Shown here in pieces: positions 42,015 through 51,692 of a stretch of DNA of 64,000 nucleotides. This stretch comes from Cadophora sp. MPI-SDFR-AT-0126 (Eukaryota; Ascomycota; Leotiomycetes; Helotiales; Ploettnerulaceae). The translations under genes were made by a program, and so were the position numbers. Location: NCBI GenBank assembly GCA_020747065.1, contig JAGMVK010000006.1, positions 930,001 through 994,000 on the forward strand. Reading direction: 5' to 3'. The stretch's first letter is position 1. Every line of letters begins with the position of its first letter. The notes beneath the pieces are model-generated. The model was not told where the DNA came from and made no database searches. It worked only from the letters and a program-made list of their open reading frames with translations.

Positions 42015-42761
42015 TCAGACTCCAATCTTCTTCCCTGCGCTAAACAAATGGTCTAATGCGTCTTTCTCCTTCACAGCAGCTCCTGGCCCGTCTAAAATCT
42101 TCCTCGCCCGAATCTCAAAGGCTTCAATCATGATACCTGCAACCTTTGGCGCAACAGCCTTGCTCAATGCCGCATATATTGGATTTGAGAACTTGAAATC
42201 GATAGCCAGGTGAACCTCTGTCTGTTCTCGCGCCGGCAAAATCGCATTGTCTGTCTGCGGTCGTCCCGAAGGTGGTTTGTAATGGAATGGTCTGACTGTC
42301 CATACTGTACTCAGCGATTGGAATATGTTGTTTGCAGTTGCTGGAGCGTCGAGTGTTGCTGAATGGTGTTCGATGTCGGCCTTTGGGAGAGATGTCCGCG
42401 CTTCACCACCAAGAGCCTCGACGGTAGATCCTGGAGCGCATAGGAGCCTCGATGTAAATGTCTCCTCATATCCACCCCATCCAACCTTCAGATCCGCCTC
42501 GGACGGCCATCGTTTGCCGTCCTTGTCTGGTGAAGACCATTTGGTCACTTTCGACTCGAGACAGTAGGGCAGGAAGCTGGAATAGCTATCAACGTCTGCA
42601 ATGATAGTGTAAAGACTCGAAGATTTGTAAGGTAATATCCGTGTAGCTGTTAGCTTCTGTGCCTCTGTGCCAGGCAAAGTTATGAAGCTTCGTCGAGTGA
42701 TAGGCCGGAAATAGTGAAGAGCAATAGCTGGGCGCAGCGTTTGGTGAAGTGTTTTGGACAT
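42015..42761 (-). CDS. COQ10: coenzyme Q-binding protein COQ10, mitochondrial
   Basis: Intronless, 248 aa. An N-terminal import-like sequence rich in Arg, Leu and Pro (SKTLHQTLRPAIALHYFRPITRRSF) precedes a START/SRPBCC domain (PF03364). It contains the usual ILPYKSSSLYTIIADVDSYSSFLPYC and later DFKFSNPIYAALS. Coq10 binds ubiquinone in the inner mitochondrial membrane and is needed for its efficient synthesis and electron transfer. An insert of low complexity lies around residues 120-185. The gene shares a 345-bp divergent promoter with TRM140. Confidence 0.9.
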   Translation of the reverse strand: MSKTLHQTLRPAIALHYFRPITRRSFITLPGTEAQKLTATRILPYKSSSLYTIIADVDSYSSFLPYCLESKVTKWSSPDKDGKRWPSEADLKVGWGGYEETFTSRLLCAPGSTVEALGGEARTSLPKADIEHHSATLDAPATANNIFQSLSTVWTVRPFHYKPPSGRPQTDNAILPAREQTEVHLAIDFKFSNPIYAALSKAVAPKVAGIMIEAFEIRARKILDGPGAAVKEKDALDHLFSAGKKIGV

Positions 42762-43106
42762 TGTTTACTTTTGGTATGCACCAATTGGAAGACAAAGAGA
42801 AATCAAAAACAAAAGTTTATACTTCTCCACCTGTGGTATTTCTCAACATTGCAGAAAAACTCGGCAGTGACTGCCGGTGATGTCTTGAGGTCATCGAGTC
42901 TGAGGCTCGTTCCATCATAATTTGTTCGGCTCGGGTAAACTTTACTCTGTCGGCCTGTCAACGATGCAGCGCTAGCGGCCGCAACCCACTGTTCCCTTGA
43001 TTTTTCACGACTGCGATTCATCCCTTTCCACCCTTCACAGCAACTTCTTCGAGTCTAGAATTGCTCAACTTGGAGGCATTTTCATTCGGTTCGGACTATA
43101 CATACG
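42762..43106. promoter_or_regulatory. divergent promoter COQ10 / TRM140
   Basis: 345 bp between divergent start codons. It contains the second 14-bp GC-rich element (42969-42982). No gene seen. Confidence 0.55.
42969..42982. promoter_or_regulatory. 14-bp GC-rich element, copy 2 (inverted)
   Basis: GCGCTAGCGGCCGC, the exact reverse complement of the element at 40820-40833, lying 207 bp from the COQ10 ATG and 125 bp before the TRM140 ATG. Confidence 0.4.
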
Positions 43107-44392
43107 ATGGACAAGCCCTCTAGTGAAGCTCCAGATGTCCTTGTTGACCAGCTATCATCATTAGCTGTGGCTAGCCAGCCTGCTGGAGGTGCTCCGGATC
43201 AAGTCCCTTCACATCTGTCGCATGATCCCGCGAACAATATGAAGAGGACCGATCCGTTCCAATTTGGCTCCCGATTACTCAGCGAGCAGGACAATGTCTT
43301 CGAGTTCAATGCTTGGGACCACGTTGAGACTGACGACGCTTACAAGGAATATGCAGAATTACAGTATGCTAAACAACGGGAGTCTCCTGTTTCCGACTTT
43401 GACAAAAGTAAGCTCTTTCCACTCTCAACCTATTTTCTCTCCTGCATCCTGATGAACAAACAATCAATGCATAGTTCATCTGAGACTTCGGTCCATGAAT
43501 GATACAAATTCAGCAATGTCTTTCGCTCCTACCTGATATGCACTTCCATCACTAAACTCTGTACTGAAAAACTGGTTGGAGCATCAGCTAACATTCTTCA
43601 GACAGATTCAATTCAGAGCCTGCAAAGTGGTGGAATAACTTTTACAAGAATAACACTGCAAATTTTTTCAAAGATCGCAAGTGGCTGCAACAAGAATTCC
43701 CTATCCTCTCCAAGATTACCCAAGCCGATGCTGGTCCAATAACGCTTCTTGAGGTTGGCGCTGGTGCTGGCAATACGGCATTTCCTATCCTAGCCAATAA
43801 TCAAAATCCAAATCTCAAAATACATGCGTGCGATTTCTCCAAGAAGGCTGTGGAAGTGATACGTGAGAACGAGGCATATGATACCAAGCACATTCAAGCC
43901 GATGTGTGGGATGCTGCAAGCGAGGTGCTGCCTCCCGGACTTGGGTATGAGAGTGTTGACTTGGTCATTATGATATTCATATTTTCCGCCTTGTCACCAT
44001 CTCAGTGGAAGCAAGCTGTCCAAAATACCTACCGCCTGCTGAAACCTGGAGGCGAGGTTCTCTTCAGAGACTATGGCCGTGGAGATCTAGCTCAAGTGCG
44101 CTTCAAGAAGGGTCGATACCTGGAAGAGAACTTTTACATTCGAGGAGATGGTACTCGAGTTTACTTCTTTGAAAGAGATGAGCTCGTCAAGATTTGGACT
44201 GGCAAGGAATCAGATCAGCATGAGAGTGCAGATTCTTCGGAGGCGACGGGCTTCGCGGTTCTTGATCTGGGTGTTGACAGGAGGTTACTGGTCAACAGAG
44301 CGAAGCAGTTGAAGATGTACCGGTGCTGGATGCAAGGACGATTCCGGAAGCAGGGCGGAAATGTCGCAAAAGAAAATTTAACAATAATATGA
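43107..44392 (+). CDS. TRM140: tRNA N(3)-methylcytidine methyltransferase
   Basis: Two exons, 43107-43407 and 43602-44392, with a 194-nt intron; 363 aa. The N-terminus has the METTL2/Trm140 element FQFGSRLLSEQDNVFEFNAWD and then PAKWWNNFYKNNTANFFKDR. The class I SAM-methyltransferase core shows LLEVGAGAGNTAFP (motif I), HACDFSKKAV (motif II) and GGEVLFRDYGRGDLAQVRF. A late motif is VDRRLLVNRAKQLKMYRCW. The enzyme makes m3C32 in the anticodon loop of certain tRNAs (Ser/Thr/Arg groups). No actin-binding extension as in S. cerevisiae Abp140 is present. Confidence 0.85.
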
Positions 44393-44554
44393 TCAAATAG
44401 ATGTGCAAATTCAGTCTACTGGCGCATCTTCTCATTTCAAATGAATCGGAGACAAGTGACGATTCGCCAGCTGCGTCCAGTGGTTGAGGCAGTGAAGTTT
44501 TTTTTCTTGATTTATGGCTATCTGACTTATTTCCGAGGCTATACTCCCTTCCAT

Positions 44555-46042
44555 TTACCCAACTGAGTTGTAATTTGGAGAGTCCACCTTGTTGTACGGC
44601 AAGAATGCTCCAGCCTCACGAAAACGTGCGAGCCCGTCGAATGCGTCACCTTCAAAGTCTCCCGTAAAGAACCTGCGGAAAATATACGAAAACATGCCCA
44701 AGTCTATTTTCTCGAAATAAATTCCGTCTACATATCGTCGCTTGGAGAGAACAGACAGATGAACAGACAGATCCGAAAGATGGGCTCGAGGTTGCTGTAT
44801 TAAGACCACCAAATTATCCCTTCTGAAATCAATGATCGTAGTCAACAGTCCTGTTAACACTTCAGAATGATCTATCGGTTACGTCGGGGACGTGAACTGG
44901 CATCGATACTTCTCCAAGACACAAGTCCCGTAAGGTGCTGGGGTTATAGTCCAGCTCTTATTTGCAGTCCCCATCCTTAATCTAGCCATCACTTAGATGG
45001 TAGTAGACAGCCACTAGCCGCAAGACATCCTGTAGCTCATCCATGTTTCTTGGATGTCTCCAATTCCCCTTAACCAGAAGTACTTACTTGTAGTCAGGTT
45101 CCTGATTGAATGCTTCACCCTGTGCTTCTTGCCGCTTTCTTTGATCTCTAATAGCCTGTTCAGCAAATGAGCTAAAGACTTTTCCCCGGATCTTTTCAGA
45201 CTGAAAATCATGCACAGGAATCCGACGCAAGTATTCCAACTCCTCGTCACTAAGTGGACGTGAAAAAGCCTACCAGAGTTCATCCTCACCGGCATCATCA
45301 TATTCATGTGTGTTCACCGGCACAAACGTATAATACTTGTCAAAAGGAGGCGCTGCATCAGATGCCACAGCGAATGACGATAGATGAGCAGTCGTAAGTG
45401 CCGCGCCTACCAGGAGCATCCTGTAGATAGCGCCAGAGAAAATCTCTGTCCATATATCTACTATTACTTCTGGACTCGCGAGACAGTATAGATGTCGATC
45501 GACACAGTCCACGGTATTGACGAACTTCTCATACATGTGCTCTAGATATCGCGCAAAGTGGTGCATGTCAAGCACGGCCTTGTTTTTCAAGAGGTTTGGC
45601 ATCTTGCAATCTCAACTTAGACTACTAACAGGAAATGGATCTGGTGGCAGCTTAGTCTCTTGGAATGACTGCTCCACAACCTCTGTTACACGTACCTTTG
45701 GATGCTAATGCGGAGCGATAGACTGTTGTAGAGGGGTAGACTGTAGAAGAGTAAAAGTATCAAACCTGGGTTGAAACCCACAGCCATAAGAGGATGATCG
45801 AAGCCTGCAACGGTCGCTGTTCCCGAAGTCCAAAACAGTACCCCTAGCGAGGGTAGCGCATATGTGAACAACGGGTTGAGATGTTTGCATGTAGCTGCCA
45901 AGACAACCAGTTGCTTGAGACTCTCGCAGCTATGGAAAATACGAGCAATAACCTCCGCTGGGCAGTGAATGAAATGGGTGTCATGTCGTGCGGCTTCTGA
46001 GTCTTCAGGGGTGTAGTCTTCAGTGACACTTCTGGACGCCAT
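44555..46042 (-). pseudogene. F-box-like gene with five in-frame stops and a frameshift
   Basis: Exon 1 (46042-45782, 87 codons) has an F-box-like start: FIHCPAEVIARIFHSCESLK, then VLAATCKHLNPL. An 86-nt intron leads to 45695. From there one frame runs for about 740 nt with protein-like content throughout. It includes RVTEVVEQSF..TKLPPDPF, LDMHHFARYLEHMYEKF, ...SDEELEYLRRIP, MDELQDVLRLVAVYYHL and ELDYNPSTLRDLCLGEV. It is cut by TGA 45612, TAG 45270, TAA 45084, TAG 44982 and TAA 44958. A one-base shift near 44880 moves it to the frame ending at 44555 (FDGLARFREAGAFLPYN). TAG/TAA stops are what C-to-T change of CAG/CAA would give. This resembles multicopy F-box-like families of filamentous ascomycetes. 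Confidence 0.75.
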
Positions 46043-46430
46043 GCAGCAACTCGCTTATGGTCGACATTAGGGAGCACTCTACCTGGACACCGTCTCGGTC
46101 ATTTTTCGAACACTATGAAAGAGCAAACGGGATTTTAGACGGGAAATTGACGAACTATCATTAAGGGGGGCTTTGACTTCAAACAAGCCTCAGAGTAAGA
46201 AGGACGATCGAGGAAAGTCAATGACCAGGCTGCACAGTTTGGGCTTTGAACAGCTGAGCAACATAGAACAAACAAAATCATGCGACGAGTGAAGCAGACA
46301 TGATAGGTAAAGGACATTGCAGTGTAGTCTTTTTTGGGCTTAAAATCATGATTCTTTTGACTCCTTGCGCAAAGTCTGCAAAGTAGCACATCGTTCTCTT
46401 GCTTTCACATAATCATGCCCGTCCTCAACC
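46043..46430. other. intergenic, no gene seen
   Basis: 388 bp between the pseudogene's start and the LSM5 3' end. No convincing coding frame. Confidence 0.5.
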
Positions 46431-46926
46431 TTAACCCATTGCACTGGGACCCTCTCCGCCAGGTATTAACTGCTTGACATCAGCACTTTGGTCTGGAAAG
46501 CGTCAGATCTCACTTACCATGCAGATGTTATTTCCATTCAACAAGATCTTGGAGAGCTTAGTCTGGCCACCAGAGTAATCGCTATGATCGTCAATATCAT
46601 TCACCCACATCTCAAATGGGGGACGTACAATTCAGTCACGTCCTCGAGGACCATGTCTATATCATGATTAGCAAGGCTCATGAAGAGGCTGGCGGTAGTG
46701 TACATACTGACGTAGTCATCGAAGCCGAGAAGAGTACCGCTGAATTCTGCTTTGGTTAGCCGGTATATAGGGAAAGCTTCAGATGAATAATACCCTTGTC
46801 GCCTTTCATGACCACCCAGATCTTGGATCCGACGCACTTGTCGATCAACTCTGGAAGGAAATCAGTATGTGTTCGTTTGGGAGAGGACTAGGGCAGCAAA
46901 CCAAGAGGAAGTAGTTGCGAAGCCAT
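46431..46926 (-). CDS. LSM5: U6 snRNA-associated Sm-like protein LSm5
   Basis: Six exons on the minus strand: 46926-46902, 46850-46794, 46746-46708, 46656-46629, 46581-46518, 46469-46431; 83 aa. The five introns (47-51 nt) are all GT-AG and phase-consistent. The product begins [20 protein letters not shown] and contains the Sm1 motif with [19 protein letters not shown]. The Sm2 motif is [15 protein letters not shown]. LSm5 is a ring subunit of LSm2-8 (U6 snRNA, splicing) and LSm1-7 (mRNA decay). The exon of 28 nt is a microexon. Confidence 0.95.
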
Positions 46927-47430
46927 TTTGAAGGTCGTGACGTTGAATGAAGGCGCTTGCTGAGTCTGTTAGTTGTGTTGAAGGAAACAAACCGAGCAAA
47001 TATAAAGATGACTTGAAAAGCCTTGACTTTGCAAAGGGAGACCAGCTACACCAAGACTCACTGAAGAGAGGTCCAGGTCGGAAGAGATCAAGCACGTGAG
47101 AAGACTTGCGAGACGTAAAGAGGAACAGACTCACAAAGCAGCTAAATTCGAGTCTGTAAAGAATAACCCCTCGATCAAAGCTCACTCCTACTGCCGTCGG
47201 AAAGGTAGACACAAATCTTTGTTCCGTTTGTGTCGCCTTCTTTTCTCGTGATCAATCGAGAAATCTTGAAGCCGGCCGAATGCGATGTTTGCTCTGTTTG
47301 CACAGACCCCGAAACTCCAATCTAGATCTACGCGTGCATCGATTGGATCTCGCGGCGCGTCTGCCTGACACTACCACTCCAGCAAAACCAGCAATTATTC
47401 ACAGCGCCAGCGCCAAATCTACCTACGGTA
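46927..47430. promoter_or_regulatory. divergent intergenic region LSM5 / exonuclease
   Basis: 504 bp between divergent start codons. No gene seen; it should hold both promoters. Confidence 0.5.
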
Positions 47431-49751
47431 ATGCTCCTGGGTAAATATGGAGCATCAACGTTGGGAAAGACCCTTCGACGACAACGGAGTCTTATGACAA
47501 CCATGAGCGCTTGTGAGAAAGACTCCACGACTGCTGCTGATGAGAATATGCGCGCAACAGCTTCGAAATTGGGAGGAGGAAGAGCTTTGTATGTATGTTT
47601 CTCTATGAGATGTTACTTTGCTGATGTACTGGCTCCAATAGATCTACTCCCACCAGAGCAAACTCGACTCCACCCTCGAATGGAACCTGGAGTCCGAATA
47701 ATGGTATTGTATTCAGTGGGACTTGGAGTCCAAACCATGGCATTGTTTTTAGACCCGCTGCCGGGACACCTCGATCGATGAGCACAAATGCTTTGGAGGA
47801 TATCAGGCAGGGCCAACTGCTACATTCGCAGGCAGAGGATGATTATGTCATGGCATCCGCGGATGCGACTGTACTGGAACGTCAGTCGACTATGAGCACG
47901 AAAGCTATGGCAGGAGGAGACTTGAAAGGGAAATCTACGCCGAGCCCAAAGACATCGAAGGATCAGAAGGCTCCGGAAGGGAAAGCTCCAACGACCAAGC
48001 CAGATTCAATTGATTCCAAGCAGAAAGAAGCTCTGAAAAGTTCAGCTACAACGCCCAAAGATCCGAAAGGCGCGAAAGCCTCAGAATCAACTTTGGACTC
48101 AGCAGGTCAATCATCAGATACGAACGCCCCAGAATTACAAGCCCAAGAGACAAAGGCCCAGGAGTCAAAGCCTGACTCAGAGCCAGAAGATCCCGCCCAG
48201 AACACTCTCCCGGAAACAACCACTACCCTCAAAATGACCGAAGAACTTTTCCGAGCAGCTAAAAACGCCGAACCCGGCTCCATGGAATCATACTGGTCGC
48301 ACAGGCTGTACCGCGGTCCTCTAGTAAACGGCAAGCACCAAAAGACAACAGTCCACTACTGTAAGAGCATTCACACCACAGAACGGGTACTCAAACTCCA
48401 TTTCGCCAAGTCGAAAGTCATAGGCTTCGATATTGAGTGGAAAGAGAATGCGTATAGGAGCAATGATGCAAGGCAGAACGTTTCTTTGATTCAGATAGCA
48501 AATGAAGAACGAGTTGCACTGTTCCACGTTGCTCTATACCCGAAAAACGACCTGGTATCTCCTACATTCAAGAGAATGATGGAAGACAACTCCATCACCA
48601 AAGTGGGCGTCTCAATCAAAGCCGACTGCACGCGTCTCCGCAAGTACCTTGGTATAGACACCAAAGGTATGCTGGAACTAAGCCATCTATACAAACTAGT
48701 CAAGTTCTCCGAAAGGAAAGAATTTGGAGAAATCAACAGACGGCTGGTGTCTCTTTCCAAGCAGACGCAGGAACACCTCCATCTACCTATGTACAAAGGC
48801 GATGTCCGGATCTCTGATTGGAGTAAGAAGCTGAGTCTGGAGCAGATTATGTATGCTGCTTCAGACTCATATGCTGGATTGCAGCTCTTCTACACCCTGG
48901 AGATGAAGCGACTGGCTCTAGACCCTACGCCGCCACGTCCGTACCACGCTGAGCTCAACTTACCGATCAGGATAGCAGAGGGTGTTGAAATACCATCCGA
49001 TGCTGAAGCAGAAGAAGCAGACCCTGAGCCTGAGCCTGAAGACCCAGCTGGAAAAGCCACTTCTGCCACCACGGACCCTAAACCGAAGCAATTGTCTGAG
49101 AAGGAGCTGGAAGAAGCAAAGGAGAGCGTGTCCATGGAAGATCCCGAGCTTGAGTACGCCCTCTTCGGTTACCCTCTCCTACCCACAACCTCAGACTCAG
49201 AAGAAACCCAAGAAGAACCTCCCTCCCTAATCCGCAAAATAGGCGTCCCTGATCGATTACCTAAATCCTCTCCCTCCCTCTTCTCAAGCTACACCAACCC
49301 CCTCGTTCACGCCGCCGAAGTCCAGGCATCCTGCCACCTCGACTCTCTCCACACCCAGCACCCAAAGCACCGCCTCAACCCATACCACCCGCTCCCCTCC
49401 TCCTCGCACTCCGCTTACCATCTCCGCGGCCGCAATCTCCGCACATATTTCCTGTGGTACGAAAATCCGGCGCTGACTCTGAAGGAGATAGGAAGTATGC
49501 TGAGGAGTCCGCCGTTGAGCGAGAGGAGCGTGGCGGTGGGGATATTGGAGGCTGTTAGGGTTGAGGGGATGAGATTTGATGATGGGAGACTCAGGGAGGT
49601 ATTGGGGGTGTGGAGGAGGTGGGGGAATAGGTGGGTGGTGGGCACGAGGTATGGAAGGCTGGAAGAGGAGTGTGGCTTTGTTGTTGGTGAGGAAGAGGAC
49701 GGAGATGGAGAACTGGAGGGGGCAGATTGTAAAGAGGGCGAAACGCCTTAA
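47431..49751 (+). CDS. DEDDy 3'-5' exonuclease domain protein (RNase D/WRN-exonuclease type)
   Basis: Exons 47431-47588 and 47642-49751; intron 53 nt; 755 aa. The first 310 residues are low-complexity. They include a tandem GTWSPN(N/H)GIVF pair and a Lys/Pro/Thr/Ser-rich stretch. The exonuclease domain starts at VIGFDIEW (Asp and Glu of motif I, about 316/318). It continues with VGVSIKADCTRL (motif II Asp region, about 381) and ends with YAASDSYAGLQLF (Y457, D461; the Y-x3-D of the DEDDy class). The long C-terminal region after 500 is acidic, then unstructured, with a final short helical block. Related fungal proteins lack a helicase and are uncharacterised; a DNA- or RNA-trimming role is inferred. 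The N-terminal Arg-rich start could be a mitochondrial signal. Confidence 0.8.
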
Positions 49752-50296
49752 TTGCTTCAATGATTCCGAAATAGGAATTCAAACGAGGCTCCCGGTTGAA
49801 AGGTTCGCTTGTTTAAACATTTGCATAAAATTCGATCGAGCATCAGGTGCAGGCACGTTCGTGGCGTTGGAAGACTTGGATGGGCAGGACAAAACATGCA
49901 TTTGGTTCATGGCCGAAGGATACACATACATATGATACACATATACGCCAGAGCGAAGAAGTACAAACAAACGAATAACGATTACCAATTTTCACATTTC
50001 TGATATCAACTAATTCTTGGTTATGTTCACTTGCAATGAGAGTTCGAAGATTGAATCAACGCAGTTTTATTTATTCGCACTATTCATCTAAACAACCCGA
50101 CAAAAGCCAGAACGAATAGCCAGAAATCACGAGGAAATCCAAGACCTTCTTTTCTTTTCTTTTCTTTTCTCGATTGCACCAATCTCCCCGCGCAAAAGCC
50201 AGGTAACGAAATGAACGCCATATCTCAAACCACCCAGCGGATATTAGATCTAAATGACCAGAATGTTGAGATTCAATTCTGTTAATTTCGAAGCAT
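49752..50296. other. intergenic (convergent), no gene seen
   Basis: 545 bp between the converging 3' ends of the exonuclease and ornithine decarboxylase genes. Contains a TTTTC pentamer array at 50148-50170. No coding frame. Confidence 0.55.
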
Positions 50297-51692
50297 TCAG
50301 TTCATACCCAACAGAGCTCTAGCACCAGGCTCGCTAGCAACATAGATGACATCGTGTGCATCGCTGAAGCCATTGAATCGAGTGGCAGAGCACTTGGTAT
50401 AAGCACCCATCTCCTCGAAGTAAAGCCAATCGCCGACATCGAGCGTGTGGTCGAAGCGGATGCTCTCGGAGATGCGATCGATGCCATCGCAAGTGGGACC
50501 CCAAATGGAATACTCAGTACCGTCGACAGTTTCTTGTGCAGCGACGTTGTTGAAGTAGGTGCGGTCGCCAGTGCGAAGGACTTGAGCAATGGGGTTCTGG
50601 TGGTCGAACATGATGCTGGAGAAGTTGCCGTAGAGTCCGTCGTTGAGGTACACCATGTAGCTCTTCTCGCCGCTGATGGGTTCCTCGATGGTACGGCGGG
50701 CGATGATATGACAGGCCAGCGTGAAGGCTGACGAGACGTAGTATCGACCGGGCTCTCCGATGATGTTGATGTGGCTGGGCATGTATTCGTCAAGGGCTTG
50801 GCGGAGCACGCTGGCCATGGCCTCAAATGTCTCGCTTACGAATCCTCCGCCGATGTCGAGGGTCTGCATTGAGAATCCGTGAGCGGCGGCTTGATCAAAG
50901 ACGATGCGGGCATCCTGGACGGCTTTCATGAATGCAAGGGGATCAGATGCGCCGGAGCCAACGTGGAAGCTGACTCCAACAACGTTGAGGTCGAGTTCCT
51001 TTGCAAGAGCCAAGAGCCCCTCGGTGGAGTCCATGGCAGCTCCAAACTTGAGGCTCAAACGGCACAAGCTGGAGGAATCATCGGTAGAGATCCGCAAGAA
51101 GAGCTCGGCTCCTGGAAAGAGCTTCTTCACCTTGTGAAGCTCATCTGCATTGTCGAAGGTCATTTGCTTGACATTGTGGCTGGATGCATAGCGAATGTAG
51201 GAGTTCGTCTTGCATGGTTGAGCGTAAATAATACGGCTTGGGTCAACATCAGCCTTGATGACTTGTTCAATTTCGGCCTTGGAGGCACAGTCAAATCCAG
51301 TACCAAGTGCTGCCAGGAGTTGGATGACTCGTTGGTCAGGGTTGCACTTGACCGCTACAAACGCATCAGCATTGCATACACCATAAGCGGAAGCCTTGCT
51401 TACCATAAAACGGCTTGACTCGGGGTAGATTCTTCTTCCAACGCATGTGCTGTCTATAAACCTCGCCGAGATCAGCTACGAAGAAAGCATCCTCATCGCC
51501 GGGCTCGCAGGCATCATGATCGATAGTCTCAATTCGCTCCTTCAGAGCATCTCCAATGAGTTTCTTCGGGTTATTCACGCCATGGCTATTGTTGTTGTGT
51601 TCAACGTAAGAACTCTTTGCGTTCTCGTAATACGAATGGATATTCGTAAGGCTTGGTTGGGTTTCAAATGTTGCGATGGCGGAAGGTGACAT
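50297..51692 (-). CDS. SPE1: ornithine decarboxylase
   Basis: Two exons, 51692-51404 and 51354-50297, with a 49-nt intron; 448 aa. The PLP-binding lysine is in PFYAVKCNPD (K99). The glycine loop is LDIGGGF, the phosphate-binding GEPGRYY follows, and the catalytic Cys is in GPTCDGID (C385). Full-length fold type III decarboxylase. It converts ornithine to putrescine, the committed step of polyamine synthesis. The start was set at the ATG of MSPSAIATF; the frame is open further upstream without an ATG. Fungal ODC genes are known for long regulated leaders, and here more than 900 bp of gene-free sequence lies upstream. Confidence 0.93.
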
